Shown: positions 1 through 9,569, counted from the first letter of the stretch. The stretch: DNA of 64,000 nt from Gelidibacter algens (GCF_001678675.1 NZ_LZRN01000006.1:1-64000), one strand, 5' to 3'. Notes: a model not told the origin generated them from the letters alone. Program-made: numbers and translations.

Positions 1-184
1 AAAAAAAGGGAAGCTGGTATTGTTATTCTTATAATTACGTGTGCTTCGTTTTGATGTCCTAGATACTAATTATAAAAAATTAAATTATACGTTCTCAAAA
101 CCTTTAGATTTTTTGAATCGTTAAAAACTAATAAAAGGGTTGACTTTACGACCTGAAAACCTTAAATTAGGGAAAACAGAACTC

Positions 185-544
185 ATGAAAACTATTCTTA
201 CAAGTATTTTACTTTTATTTTCAACCACTATTTTTGCGCAAATCCCGGATGCTATGAATAGCTCAAGTTTAAAAACTGAAGCTGATCGCATTACTGATGA
301 ATATGATCAACATTTAGGTTTAACGGGAATTCAATATCCCTTATTCAAGAATAAAGTGGCAGATTATTTAAGATTGGCTGAAAAAATTAAAGATGAAAAT
401 GAAGGACGTGCAGAATTGGATGCTCTTGTGGAAATGCAAGCTAGAGAATCTCTAGCTATGAATGATATTTTGACGCGACTTCAATACCGCTTGTATAAAA
501 AACTAAAAAGTGAAATTCAGCCTTTAAAAATTGTAAAGAACTAG
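185..544 (+). CDS. Small exported protein of unknown function
   Basis: The frame is open from 140, but the ATG at 185 starts a clear signal peptide (MKTILTSILLLFSTTIFAQ), so I place the start there (119 aa). The mature part is about 100 residues, charged and predicted helical, with no cysteine pair or catalytic motif that I recognise. It is probably periplasmic. It stands alone: the next gene lies on the other strand and converges on it. I do not recognise a family. Confidence 0.6.
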   Translation: MKTILTSILLLFSTTIFAQIPDAMNSSSLKTEADRITDEYDQHLGLTGIQYPLFKNKVADYLRLAEKIKDENEGRAELDALVEMQARESLAMNDILTRLQYRLYKKLKSEIQPLKIVKN

Positions 545-608
545 AGAATACATTTAATTTGACATTTTTCCGTATTCCGGAGTTTTTTAGAATTATTGCC
601 ATAAACAA

Positions 609-1481
609 TTATGACTTGGTGACTTTAAGCTCCACTAAGTGTATGGACGCAGTTCCATTAACAGCTTCGTTGGAAATGTAAAGATCACCTTCTTCACTAA
701 AAGTCATCCCTTCGGGTTGTGGAAAATTGATTTCGTCCAATTTATAGACGGTTTTTAAGGTTCCGTTAGCATCCAGAATAAGCAACTTCGGATGCTGTCC
801 TTCCACTACATAAATATCATTGGTTATCGGGTGCACGGCAATTTCTGAAGGATTAAACGTCTTGTAGAGTTTTTTGTCTCTATATATTTTTAAGGCTTTT
901 GCATTCATTTCAATTTTATACGCAGGCGTGTTGGTGTCTGCCTTTTTTGATGAAAGCGGAATTGTATATATGCCTTTAAAATCATCTTTGGAATCTCTGT
1001 CTTTGGGGATGGTGAGTAACGACGAATCAAGTGCAGAATAGGCCAAGGATTCCATATTATTGGCATCTTGAAAGCCTGTTTTATGTGTACTGACTATCTT
1101 GTTGGTAGTGTTCCAATTTTTAATTTCAAATAGCAATCCGTCACTTTGCATCACATACATGTCATCCTTATAAAGAGCAATGCCCTCATAATCACCCTTA
1201 CCAGCAAACGGAATTTCTTCACTTATCGCTTTATCAGTTAAATCATAAATGAACAGCTTGCCGTCTTCATCTTGTATGCAAGCCAGAGTGTTATTGCCAA
1301 CCCATACCATTCCACTAATTTCATTAAGTTCTACCGGCAATTCCCACGTTTCAGCAATGGTATAATTGTCCATACCATCAGCGATCTTTGCATTCGCTTT
1401 ATTAACCCTCGAAAAACCGATGATACCAACGGCAAGCAAAACAGCAACAAATAGGCCGACATATAAATTTGCTCTTTTCAT
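609..1481 (-). CDS. SdiA-regulated-like beta-propeller protein
   Basis: 290 aa with one N-terminal membrane segment (about residues 7-24), followed by a periplasmic domain. Features such as EISGMVW near residue 53, YEGIAL near 99 and PEGMTF near 256 are typical of the SdiA-regulated / esterase-like phytase family, a beta-propeller fold. In that family the E-G motifs lie in a propeller face that may bind metal; its substrate in Bacteroidota is not established. The gene is monocistronic and convergent with the small gene on its left. The family assignment is good, the molecular function unknown. Confidence 0.7.
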   Translation of the reverse strand: MKRANLYVGLFVAVLLAVGIIGFSRVNKANAKIADGMDNYTIAETWELPVELNEISGMVWVGNNTLACIQDEDGKLFIYDLTDKAISEEIPFAGKGDYEGIALYKDDMYVMQSDGLLFEIKNWNTTNKIVSTHKTGFQDANNMESLAYSALDSSLLTIPKDRDSKDDFKGIYTIPLSSKKADTNTPAYKIEMNAKALKIYRDKKLYKTFNPSEIAVHPITNDIYVVEGQHPKLLILDANGTLKTVYKLDEINFPQPEGMTFSEEGDLYISNEAVNGTASIHLVELKVTKS

Positions 1482-1597
1482 AACATTTAGTTTCTATGTC
1501 AAAGATCCATCATAAAACTGAAAACAAATTGGAATTGGTTGCGAATTGATTGATTTTATGGAATTTTTAACGTCTATTAGGAACGTGTAAACTTAAC

Positions 1598-1795
1598 GTG
1601 TCAGAAAATGAATTACCTCCTAACATTGCCGCTGCAGTGAAAAACAAATATGCAGATTATAAAATTGATTCTGCAGAAGTTTATGAGCGAGATGGAACTA
1701 AAACTTATAAAATAGAAATTGAAAAAGGCTGGTTTAATGAACGCGATTTGACCATCGACGCCTCAGGGAAGATAGTGAATGATATTGAAGATTAA
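1598..1795 (+). CDS. PepSY-like domain fragment or small protein
   Basis: 65 residues matching one repeat of the PepSY-like fold (NKYADYKIDSAEVYERDG, then a beta hairpin ending in a DASGKIV-like turn). Family members are normally exported and carry a signal peptide and two repeats. Here there is neither, and the only start in frame is the GTG at 1598; the frame runs upstream to a stop at 1568-1570 without an ATG. This suggests the 3' remnant of a longer gene, or a small cytoplasmic protein. It lies 68 bp upstream of the outer-membrane protein gene. Confidence 0.5.
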   Translation: MSENELPPNIAAAVKNKYADYKIDSAEVYERDGTKTYKIEIEKGWFNERDLTIDASGKIVNDIED

Positions 1796-1863
1796 TTTTT
1801 GATAGTGAGAGTGATTAGTAGGAAGGATTGGAACTAGGTTTCAGTCCTTTTTTTTTAAAATGG

Positions 1864-2559
1864 ATGTTCAATATGGCCACAACCCAACATTATAAACTAT
1901 GCCTTGTAGTATTGACTACAATTATTTTGAGCAAGTCTCAGGCACAGGCAAATTTTACTGGATATTTTGAACCTGCAGTTGAATTGTCCTACAAGATATC
2001 ACCAACTTATAGTCATAGTTTCGCTATTGAAAATCGCAATGTCATTTACAGAAATAATGAGACGGAATATAATGTAAGGCAAATTGACATCTCCCATCTT
2101 TCTGAATATCAGTGGGACGCAAAATATGCTTTGGGACTAGGATTGCAATACCGTTGGGAAAATGCTTTTCAGACTGATGAAGAAAATGAGTTGAGACTGC
2201 AGCAACAAGTTGTGTACACGTCTGAAGCATCAAGTTTCAAGGCCTCTCACCGTTTTAGGACAGAGCAGCGGCTGTACGCATCTGTCACCAAACACAGACT
2301 TAGATACCGGTTGGGTTATACCATTCCACTGGCTCGCGAAAACTCTTTGCGACCTTATATGAAAGTGGGAACTGAAACTCTTTTGGAAGTTGCGTCAACC
2401 CAAAAGCCAGAATTGGAGCAGCGTTTTGGTGTTGGATTTGGATGGCTGTTAACTCCTAAGACAACATTTAAATTGGGAGTTGAATATCAATTGGCAGATT
2501 ATCTTCAAGATTTAAACCATGAATTTTTTATGCTGGCAGAATTTGGGATTCAGCTTTAA
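1864..2559 (+). CDS. DUF2490-like outer membrane beta-barrel protein
   Basis: About 231 aa from the ATG at 1864 (a second ATG follows at 1873; the open frame before it has only a TTG). A signal peptide ending in SQAQA is followed by alternating hydrophobic strands, many aromatic residues and a C-terminal strand ending in FGIQL, as in porin-like barrels. Spaced tyrosines and the pattern of strand pairs fit the DUF2490 family of Bacteroidota, whose role is unknown. It probably sits in the outer membrane. It may share a transcript with the PepSY-like fragment upstream. Confidence 0.6.
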   Translation: MFNMATTQHYKLCLVVLTTIILSKSQAQANFTGYFEPAVELSYKISPTYSHSFAIENRNVIYRNNETEYNVRQIDISHLSEYQWDAKYALGLGLQYRWENAFQTDEENELRLQQQVVYTSEASSFKASHRFRTEQRLYASVTKHRLRYRLGYTIPLARENSLRPYMKVGTETLLEVASTQKPELEQRFGVGFGWLLTPKTTFKLGVEYQLADYLQDLNHEFFMLAEFGIQL

Positions 2560-3022
2560 AAATGACTGATAGGAAAATCTAATAATATCTCAAAACACGA
2601 CGCTACAGTCCTCATCGTTGATTGTCATGTCAATTTGTTAAAGGTAAATACTAATCAAATCTCAGATAGAAATAAGGATTATACTCTGTTGGTATACAGT
2701 ATTTTTTAAGTTTCGTGTATGGCACTTATGCTTCATCAGTTATTGCTGTATTCCTTTTCCTTTACTTCAAGAAAATGAATTAAAAATAAAAATATCTATT
2801 TTTGGCTGTCTTTTTCTTATTTTTAAAAGATTTTTAAAATTGATGTGTTCTTATAAGTAATTCATTACATGTAATTTAGGTGTAAACTTTCGTCTTAATG
2901 ATTACAAAGTATAACTAAGTCAACTCAGCTTTAATATTATTAATAGCATTCCCCAATGATCTACTGAAAAGGTGTTTCCTATTCGTACAATTGGCATGTA
3001 TTAATCTTAAAAAAAGCATATT
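2560..3022. other. 463-bp gene-free stretch
   Basis: AT-rich intergenic DNA with frequent stops in all frames. I see no convincing small gene, RNA or repeat. It presumably holds the promoter of the gene at 3023. Confidence 0.5.
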
Positions 3023-4249
3023 ATGAGCGCATTATTTCTTGGTAGCTGCGATGCAGGTAAACTTCCCGCAGACCGCAAAAAATTTCTGTCCCCTTATCAC
3101 AAAGATGGTTTATTGGTTGGCACCGTTTCCTTTAGGGACGATGACCGAACAACTTGGCGTTCCTTTAGAGAGGAAAATGGATCTGACGTAGCAAAACTTC
3201 AGGAATTTCTTTCCGAGGCAGGATTTATGCCCAGAGGAGTTGTAGACGGTATTTTTGATTATGTCACGCAAGCTGCGGCAAGATTGTTTCAGGAATATGT
3301 TCGTACTCTTGATCCTGAGGGTGATAAAACCATGGTGCCTGATGGCATTGTGGGCAACGGTACCATGCAGCACGTCCAGCGTTGGAAAGATCAAGGAAAA
3401 GTTGCCGATTGGGGTAAAGCATCCGCATCAAATCCATCAGAAGAATATTCCAAATGGATCAAATTGCTCAATGAGGCCAAAGCCCATTACAAGGCAAACC
3501 CTGGCCCAATCATGAAGCATGTCAATACGCTCAATAAAACCTATTCTACACTAAAGGTCAATGATTGGGATTTTAGTACTAGTGAGATCCATCTTATTGG
3601 TGTCCGAAGAAAACAAGATGAAAGTATTCACGATCGTAAAAATGATGATTTGTTTGTCTTGCTCATCAATGGTATGGTCTTTAAATTTTGGGGTTCGACA
3701 GACCCAAGTTCCCGAATGGCGGGTCGAAAAGATGAAGCTTTTTTGGTAGAAGGGCAGCACAAATACCGCTTTGGATGGCATAAAATCTCTGAAGAACAAA
3801 AAATTTACCGAGCGCTCAAACCTTTTGACCCTGCCGGAGTTTTGGTACTGCGCGATTGGGATAATGATAATGCGCTAACAGCAAAGGATTTAGAGAAAGG
3901 CGGTGTACACCCAAACAATAGCATCAATATTCATTGGTCTGGTATTGGGAATTCCAATTATTCCGCAGGATGTCAGGTAATTGCAGGTAAGAATTACATT
4001 AACCATAAAGATCAATTGGTGGACTGCTCAGGGTTTGCATCTTCAAGTTATGGTAGTCTCAATGCCTCTGCAAAAATGACAAAAGGGGCCTACAATGTGC
4101 TGGCAGATTTAGTGGTTTGCTATTCCAAGCCCAATGTCAATCATATTTACTACACTCTTGGTAGGGAAGAATCTTTAAATATCGACTCAAACATCGGCGC
4201 AAATTATGCTCTTGACGCCATGAAAAAGATGAATCCAAGTGGTTTATAG
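3023..4249 (+). CDS. Peptidoglycan-binding domain protein with putative YkuD-like C-terminus
   Basis: 408 aa. Residues about 54-120 form a PG_binding_1-like domain (LQEFLSEAGF, then VDGIFDYVTQAAARLFQEY and DGIVGNGTMQHVQ), which in the family binds peptidoglycan stem peptides. The C-terminal part has INIHWSG, then SAGCQVIAG. This recalls the His and Ser-x-Gly-Cys residues of L,D-transpeptidases, but the spacing (13 residues from His to Cys) is shorter than usual, so catalysis is only inferred. There is no signal peptide, which is odd for a wall-acting protein. The gene is monocistronic. Alternatives are an amidase-like effector or an intracellular protein. Confidence 0.6.
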   Translation: MSALFLGSCDAGKLPADRKKFLSPYHKDGLLVGTVSFRDDDRTTWRSFREENGSDVAKLQEFLSEAGFMPRGVVDGIFDYVTQAAARLFQEYVRTLDPEGDKTMVPDGIVGNGTMQHVQRWKDQGKVADWGKASASNPSEEYSKWIKLLNEAKAHYKANPGPIMKHVNTLNKTYSTLKVNDWDFSTSEIHLIGVRRKQDESIHDRKNDDLFVLLINGMVFKFWGSTDPSSRMAGRKDEAFLVEGQHKYRFGWHKISEEQKIYRALKPFDPAGVLVLRDWDNDNALTAKDLEKGGVHPNNSINIHWSGIGNSNYSAGCQVIAGKNYINHKDQLVDCSGFASSSYGSLNASAKMTKGAYNVLADLVVCYSKPNVNHIYYTLGREESLNIDSNIGANYALDAMKKMNPSGL

Positions 4250-4616
4250 AAGAGGATAAACATACACCAAATGATATTTTGATGTTGCTAATGCTGTTCT
4301 ATCGAGAGCCTTCCGCAACAAAAAATTAGCGCTTAAAAGTGAGATTGATTACAATGGAGAAATTGACATTAACAGGATATCTGACATAGCATTTGTTAGT
4401 TCATTGTTTCGTTGATAACAAATGACAATAGCAAAACTATTGTATTCCTGCTCAAAGGCCAGATCAATCTATTTCCACTGATTGTCGAATAACATGTTAA
4501 TCCCAAAATATCGGACAGTTGGTTTCAATCAAGCTCTAAATAGTAATGGTTATTAGTGCTGATTGGACTTGTAAAAATGTCACTGCCTCTTAGATAATTT
4601 CGACTTAAAAATGATA
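4250..4616. other. 367-bp gene-free stretch
   Basis: AT-rich DNA without a convincing reading frame or strong terminator, between the peptidoglycan-binding gene and the 3' end of the small reverse-strand membrane gene. Confidence 0.4.
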
Positions 4617-4766
4617 TTATTCTAGATTCTCGGAATCATTTTTCTTCTTACCACTCATCATGAAGTTAATAAGGATGCCTATTAATGCGACACAAACTAA
4701 TGCGAAAATGACGATCATGAAGACACCGTTGTTCCAGTTGGCATCTAAAAGTAAAGGTTGATACAT
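4617..4766 (-). CDS. Small single-pass membrane protein (49 aa)
   Basis: An ATG at 4766 opens a 49-codon frame ending in TAA at 4617-4619. The protein begins MYQPLLLDANWNNGVF and has one strongly hydrophobic segment (about residues 15-37). It ends in a basic then acidic tail (GKKKNDSENLE), so the C-terminus is probably cytoplasmic. Hydrophobicity, the positive-inside pattern and a clean start and stop support a real small gene. It stands alone and I cannot assign a function; such proteins often stabilise membrane complexes, but nothing here proves that. Confidence 0.6.
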   Translation of the reverse strand: MYQPLLLDANWNNGVFMIVIFALVCVALIGILINFMMSGKKKNDSENLE

Positions 4767-4969
4767 GTTTATTATGTTTTAATTGTTTCCGGTAAAAATA
4801 TACCAAATGGCTTTTAATAAACATGATTTTTGTCAGTCATTGGCAGCTTTTGTTTGAAACCGCCTATTTTGCCAAAAAATCTTTGATTTTAGCTTTGAAA
4901 ATTAAAATGAAATCACATTTTAAGATGTGGAAATTGCATAGTTTTGCAACGTCTTAATACACAGTTAAA

Positions 4970-5341
4970 ATGAAACCATATATTGTATTGATCCTTATGT
5001 TATGTTCCATAAGATCAGTAGCACAAATTGATTATAAGAGGCAGTTGGACAGTCTTACTACAGTCCACAAAATCTGCACTATAGAAAGCTCGATCAGGAA
5101 TCATCGCGTGAAGTTAGATCAACTGAAAAAAGAAAACAAAAACCTCAACACGCAGTTGGTAGAGATCCAAAGTTTTCAACTTGGCCGCACAGATGCTGAA
5201 AAAGAGGAGCAGTTATTAGAGATTAATGTTTTGATAGAAGCTAATGCCACTGCGCTTACCAACGCAAAAGTGCAACTAACCACGCTCATTAATGATTTGT
5301 TGATAGCCAATGAAGTTGTCAAAGATTTACAGAATAGATAA
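4970..5341 (+). CDS. Exported coiled-coil protein of unknown function
   Basis: 123 aa with a signal peptide (MKPYIVLILMLCSIRSVAQ). The rest is mainly helical with heptad-like leucine and isoleucine spacing: HRVKLDQLKKENKNLNTQL in the middle, and LINDLLIANEVVKDLQ near the end. It is probably a periplasmic coiled coil. No catalytic residues are visible. It converges on the CDGSH gene. Family unknown. Confidence 0.6.
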   Translation: MKPYIVLILMLCSIRSVAQIDYKRQLDSLTTVHKICTIESSIRNHRVKLDQLKKENKNLNTQLVEIQSFQLGRTDAEKEEQLLEINVLIEANATALTNAKVQLTTLINDLLIANEVVKDLQNR

Positions 5342-5445
5342 ACAATTTTAACTATAATGGGAATGTTGTTTTTTAACAACACCGATTGAACACAGTGATA
5401 ATGATCAAAAGGGCAGCAAAGCAGCACTCCCATTGTTCTTCAATA

Positions 5446-5670
5446 TTAAGCCTTCTTTGGAGGTAGTGCAAAGGCTACCGCATCGTGCTCAAAATGGTTG
5501 CGGTGAGAGCCATCGCAAAAAGGCTTATTGGCTGACAATCCGCATCTGCATAGAGATACCACATCACGTCCACCAAGGTCATAAACATTTCCGTCCTTAT
5601 CTACAATTTCAAAATTTCCTTCCACTCTTAGTGAGCCGTTGTTGTTTACTTTTAGGGTTGTTTTACTCAT
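5446..5670 (-). CDS. CDGSH iron-sulfur domain protein
   Basis: 74 aa. The 2Fe-2S ligands of the CDGSH (mitoNEET-like) family are present: Cys41, Cys43, Cys52 and His56, in CRCGLSANKPFCDGSH. The small N-terminal strand-rich part (EIVDKDGNVYDLGG) is usual for bacterial single-domain members. The family holds a redox-active, labile cluster with three Cys and one His ligand; the bacterial physiological partner is not known. No signal peptide, so it is cytoplasmic. It is transcribed alone. Confidence 0.9.
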   Translation of the reverse strand: MSKTTLKVNNNGSLRVEGNFEIVDKDGNVYDLGGRDVVSLCRCGLSANKPFCDGSHRNHFEHDAVAFALPPKKA

Positions 5671-6199
5671 AGCAATTTTTATTTAAATAGTGATTCTTGA
5701 GGTTGTTGATTTGAGTGATGGTCTTCAGGAATTAGAAGATTGATTATCAAGTTTCTAAAAAAGGAGACGCTAGATAGTCAATGATCTAAAAATGCAATAC
5801 GTTCACTTTGCCGCTAATTTAGGTTAAGTTTTTGAATAACCCATTCACTAGTTGCTAGATGTTCACAACGCAATACCCACCATAAACAAAACCTTGGGAA
5901 ATCTTTATTTTTTAATTTCTGTAATTTTATAGCAGTTAATTGCGAATAAGAACCCTAAAAAACTATGAATTTGAAACAGGATAAAAAATATTCTTGCCCT
6001 CAATAAATTGCTTTTGAAGGGAGTCCCACACAATTCGTATGTAAGCCAAGAGTCCATTCAGTAAAATCCGAGAGTGCTCTTTTGGGTCTCAAAAACTAGG
6101 ATTAACAAAGCGCTAACAGAAAGACTAAAATTATTGCTGTAATTTAGTGTTTTTGGGCTAAAGTCTAGCCTGTCTTTTTTAACTACAAGTTGATAACAC
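5671..6199. other. 529-bp gene-free stretch
   Basis: It lies between the divergent CDGSH and monooxygenase-like genes and must hold both promoters. I see only short out-of-frame fragments, no repeat and no RNA-like structure that I can support. Confidence 0.4.
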
Positions 6200-7213
6200 A
6201 TGAAATCTCCACATACAGCATATTCTATTCTTGATTTAGCCTTAGTTTCTGAAGGCCATAGTCTACAGCAAACCTTTAATAATTCGCTTGATTTGGCACA
6301 AAACGCTGAACGTTTCGGTTACACGCGCTATTGGTTGGCGGAGCACCACAATGCCGTGAATATTGCCAGCAGTGCCACCTCCGTACTTATAGGTTATATC
6401 GCACAAGGCACAAAAACCCTTCGCATTGGTTCTGGTGGCATTATGTTGCCCAACCATTCGCCATTGATCGTAGCTGAACAATTTGGAACCTTAGGCTCTT
6501 TGTATCCAAACCGTATTGATTTAGGTCTGGGGAGAGCACCAGGAACCGATAGAGAAACTGCCCAAGCCATTCGCTCAGATTTTATGCAGGCCGCACATTC
6601 GTTTCCAGAAGAATTGGAAGACATACAGCAGTATTTTTCTATGGATAATGTAAAATCTAAAATCAGGGCCACAGTGGCAGAAGGCGTAGAGGTGCCTATT
6701 TATATTTTAGGATCCAGTACTGATAGCGCACATTTGGCCGCAAAAAAAGGCTTGCCTTATGCCTTTGCCAGTCATTTTGCCACCAAGCATTTAGAAGAAG
6801 CTTTGGAAATCTATAGAAAAGAGTTCAAGCCCTCTGAAGCTCTAAACAAGCCTTATGTCATGGCTGGTATCAATATTATTGTGGCCGAGACCGATGCTGA
6901 AGCTGAAAGTTTCGCTACCTCACTTATCCGCATGTTTGTTGGTATTTTCACTGGTAAAAGAGATTATATGCAACCCCCAACCGCCATGACTCAAGAGTTT
7001 AGAGAAATCATGCAACATCCGCAAGTACACCAAATGTTGAAATACTCTTTTATTGGTAGTAAAGCGACTGTAAAAACACAGGTCAAGAATTTTTTACAAA
7101 ACAATCCTGTAGATGAACTTATAGCTGTCACCAATATCTATGATGTAAAAGATCGGATCAGGTCTTATGAATTGTTTGCGGAAATTATGGAAGAATTAAA
7201 TACTGGACAGTAA
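6200..7213 (+). CDS. LLM-class flavin-dependent oxidoreductase (luciferase-like monooxygenase)
   Basis: 337 aa, full length for the family. The TIM-barrel signatures are visible: RYWLAEHHN near residue 42, the GSGGIMLPNHSPL loop near 79-90, and DLGLGRAPGTDRE near 106. These place it with the MsnO8/YhbW-like group, which uses FMNH2 from a partner reductase to oxidise a substrate with O2. The substrate is unknown. It is monocistronic, 106 bp upstream of a redoxin gene on the same strand with which it could be co-transcribed. Confidence 0.85.
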   Translation: MKSPHTAYSILDLALVSEGHSLQQTFNNSLDLAQNAERFGYTRYWLAEHHNAVNIASSATSVLIGYIAQGTKTLRIGSGGIMLPNHSPLIVAEQFGTLGSLYPNRIDLGLGRAPGTDRETAQAIRSDFMQAAHSFPEELEDIQQYFSMDNVKSKIRATVAEGVEVPIYILGSSTDSAHLAAKKGLPYAFASHFATKHLEEALEIYRKEFKPSEALNKPYVMAGINIIVAETDAEAESFATSLIRMFVGIFTGKRDYMQPPTAMTQEFREIMQHPQVHQMLKYSFIGSKATVKTQVKNFLQNNPVDELIAVTNIYDVKDRIRSYELFAEIMEELNTGQ

Positions 7214-7319
7214 TGTCATAATAGTTTAGTTTGTAGCTTTTGCGTTAATATTCATTTAGTTAAGAGCAATAGATGTACTAATTATAAACCATCTTAAGTG
7301 TCTATAATTAAAACAATAA

Positions 7320-7829
7320 ATGATGATAAAACCAAGAACTAAAACACCAGACTTATCCATTAATTTGGTTAATGATACCCAATGGACTTTAACCGATCAG
7401 CATCCTGAAAACTTTATACTACTCGTAGTCTACAGAGGTAAACATTGTCCTATTTGTAAAAAATATTTACAGACCATTCAAAAACATTTGAGTGAGTTTA
7501 TTGAAAAAGGGGTGAATGTGATCGCTATAAGTTCTGATTCGGAAAAGCTTGCCAAAGCAACTTATGACGAATGGGATGTGGCCGATTTACCAATTGGCTA
7601 TAACTTTCCAATTGCTGATGCACGAGAATGGGGACTTTATATCTCTAAAGGCATCAAGGAAGAACCTAAAGAATTCATTGAGCCCGCACTTTTTATAATC
7701 CGCCCTGACCAAACTCTTTATGCATCTTCAATTCAAACCATGCCATTTGCGAGGCCTGAAATTGAAGCGCTTTTAAAATCCATTGACTTTATCCTTGAAG
7801 AAGAGTATCCGGCAAGGGGAGAGGCCTAA
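7320..7829 (+). CDS. AhpC/TSA-type redoxin
   Basis: 169 aa with a thioredoxin fold: strand LLVVYRGKHCPICKKYL with Cys43 and Cys46 (CPIC), then VNVIAISSDSE and a cis-Pro region near EPALFIIRPDQTLY. This matches peroxiredoxin-like AhpC/TSA proteins. The CxxC may make it a thiol-disulfide reductase rather than a classical peroxidase with its TxxC motif. Two ATGs sit in tandem (7320 and 7323). No signal peptide. A strong terminator follows. Confidence 0.8.
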   Translation: MMIKPRTKTPDLSINLVNDTQWTLTDQHPENFILLVVYRGKHCPICKKYLQTIQKHLSEFIEKGVNVIAISSDSEKLAKATYDEWDVADLPIGYNFPIADAREWGLYISKGIKEEPKEFIEPALFIIRPDQTLYASSIQTMPFARPEIEALLKSIDFILEEEYPARGEA

Positions 7830-7852
7830 TTATTAGTTGACAGAAATAAAGA

Positions 7853-7897
7853 AGCACCTCAAAGTATTAAATTTGAGGTGCTATTTTTTTTTTTTTT
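7853..7897 (+). terminator. Rho-independent terminator after the redoxin gene
   Basis: An 11-bp perfect stem, AGCACCTCAAA (7853-7863) with TTTGAGGTGCT (7872-7882), has an 8-nt loop and is followed by a run of 14 T (7884-7897). Confidence 0.92.
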
Positions 7898-7929
7898 CGT
7901 CTTGTAGAGAGATCATATGGGTAAGCATA

Positions 7930-8670
7930 TTATTTTTGCTGGCTAGGAACAATGTATATCTCATTAATGTTGACGCGTTTTGGTTGCGATAATGAATAAT
8001 AGATAGCATTGGCGATGTCTTCAGCCTCAAGCGGAGTCATTTCTTTCATCTCAGACATTTTATCTTTAATATCTTCATCTGTAATGGTGTCTGTAAGATT
8101 CGTGGCCACAGCGCCTGGTTCAATAGAGGTCACATTTATGCCATATTTGGGCGCCAATTCTTGACGTAAACCTTCTGAAAACATTTTAACCGCCGACTTG
8201 GTGGCACAATACACCGCACCTCCAGGAAAATAACGGTTTGCAGCCATAGACGAAATGTTGATGATATCGCCGCCTTTATTTTCAATTAACTGAGGTAATA
8301 CAGCAGAAACACCATTAAGGACACCTTTAATATTGACATCCACCATTTTGTCCCACTCATCAGTTTTTAATTTTTCAACAAAAGATAAGGGCATCAGACC
8401 CGCATTGTTAATCAACCCATCTACTTTGCCGTAGGTTGCCACAGCTTTGGAAACTGCCTGTTTAAAATCGTCAGCTTTGGTCACGTCGCCAACAACTACG
8501 AGTGCTTTGCCGCCATTATTGGTTATACTGTCCTTTAAGGACTTCAGTTTGTCTTCACTTCGTGCCATGAGTATGACGCTAGCGCCGTGTTTAGACAATT
8601 TTTTTGCAGTCGCTTCACCAATACCACTGGATGCACCAGTAATAATGATTACTCGGTTTTCTAATGTCAT
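7930..8670 (-). CDS. Short-chain dehydrogenase/reductase (YdfG-like)
   Basis: 246 aa classical SDR: the TGASSGIG nucleotide-binding loop near residue 11, NNAG near 88, then the catalytic Ser in INISSMAANR and the YCATK Tyr-Lys pair near 155-159. VILMARSEDKL after the second strand, with an Arg, suggests NADP(H). It resembles the YdfG-like group that reduces hydroxy-amino acids and aldehydes. It is a single gene, convergent with the redoxin gene. The substrate is not readable from the sequence. Confidence 0.85.
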   Translation of the reverse strand: MTLENRVIIITGASSGIGEATAKKLSKHGASVILMARSEDKLKSLKDSITNNGGKALVVVGDVTKADDFKQAVSKAVATYGKVDGLINNAGLMPLSFVEKLKTDEWDKMVDVNIKGVLNGVSAVLPQLIENKGGDIINISSMAANRYFPGGAVYCATKSAVKMFSEGLRQELAPKYGINVTSIEPGAVATNLTDTITDEDIKDKMSEMKEMTPLEAEDIANAIYYSLSQPKRVNINEIYIVPSQQK

Positions 8671-8974
8671 AGTTTTATATTTTTAAGATTAGTATTTTCT
8701 AAAGATAGTTCGCCTGTGTGTAAATAATTTGCTCATTAGTAGTAGATATTGATGCAAATAATACAAATTCAACATTTTAAATTGTGATGATCAGAAATAA
8801 TTATCGTAAAATAATGATGGAAACTGACAGATTGTAGATGGTTACGTGCTATTTCTATCCTTTAGTTTTGATAAAATTCATTATATTTAATGTTGAAGTA
8901 TTCTTTGAAACTATTTGGGTTATGATCTCAAATTTCTTTGAATCTAAATTATAATCAACCTTTCAAAATAACCG

Positions 8975-9508
8975 ATGAAACTTTTAACTCTATTAATTTT
9001 GATGACCATGATTCCACAGGACAATTCAGTCATTTTTGACTTTCAAAGACAGAAAGGTGCCGCCACTTGGTATGTCGTTAATGATGGTGTTATGGGCGGA
9101 CTCTCTCAAGGAAAAATGTCCATCAATGATGCCGGCAATGGTGTTTTTAAAGGTTATGTAACTACCGAAAACAACGGCGGTTTTTCGTCGGTGAGACATT
9201 CGTTTTCTAAAAAGGACGTCTCGAATTTTAAGGTGGTTAAATTGCGAATAAAAGGTGATGGGAAACCGTATCAATTTCGCATCAAAGCCAATGAAGCTCA
9301 ACAATATTCATTTATCCAAGAATTTAAAACTTCAGGAGAATGGGAAACGATTGTCATTCCATTTGATTCCTTTTATCCGAGTTTTAGAGGGAATAAACTT
9401 AATCGGCCCAATTATGATGGAAAATTTATGGAAGAAGTCACTTTTCTTATAGGTAATAAAAAGAAGGAAGCGTTTGCGTTGGAGATTGAGCGCATTTGGC
9501 TGGAGTGA
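8975..9508 (+). CDS. CIA30 family (NDUFAF1-like) protein
   Basis: 177 aa. WYVVNDGVMGGLSQGKM followed by FKGYVTTENNGGFSSVR is the characteristic core of the CIA30 / complex I intermediate-associated protein 30 domain, a jelly-roll carbohydrate-binding-like fold. The start has a short hydrophobic stretch (MKLLTLLILMTMI) that may be a signal peptide, so export is possible. Bacterial members have no proven role in complex I assembly. It is monocistronic with its own terminator. Confidence 0.8.
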   Translation: MKLLTLLILMTMIPQDNSVIFDFQRQKGAATWYVVNDGVMGGLSQGKMSINDAGNGVFKGYVTTENNGGFSSVRHSFSKKDVSNFKVVKLRIKGDGKPYQFRIKANEAQQYSFIQEFKTSGEWETIVIPFDSFYPSFRGNKLNRPNYDGKFMEEVTFLIGNKKKEAFALEIERIWLE

Positions 9509-9515
9509 TAATAAG

Positions 9516-9548
9516 AAAAAAGGTTGCCTTTTAAAGACAACCTTTTTT
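9516..9548. terminator. Bidirectional terminator between convergent genes
   Basis: Perfect inverted repeat AAAAAAGGTTG (9516-9526) and CAACCTTTTTT (9538-9548). It gives a U-run on both strands, so it can serve both the CIA30 gene and the four-gene operon arriving from the right. Confidence 0.9.
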
Positions 9549-9569
9549 GATAAAAATAATATGTTCTAA

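Noticed and set aside
5364-5381. Hairpin TGTTGTT-TTTT-AACAACA between convergent genes
   Set aside because: There is no U-run on either strand; too weak for a terminator call.
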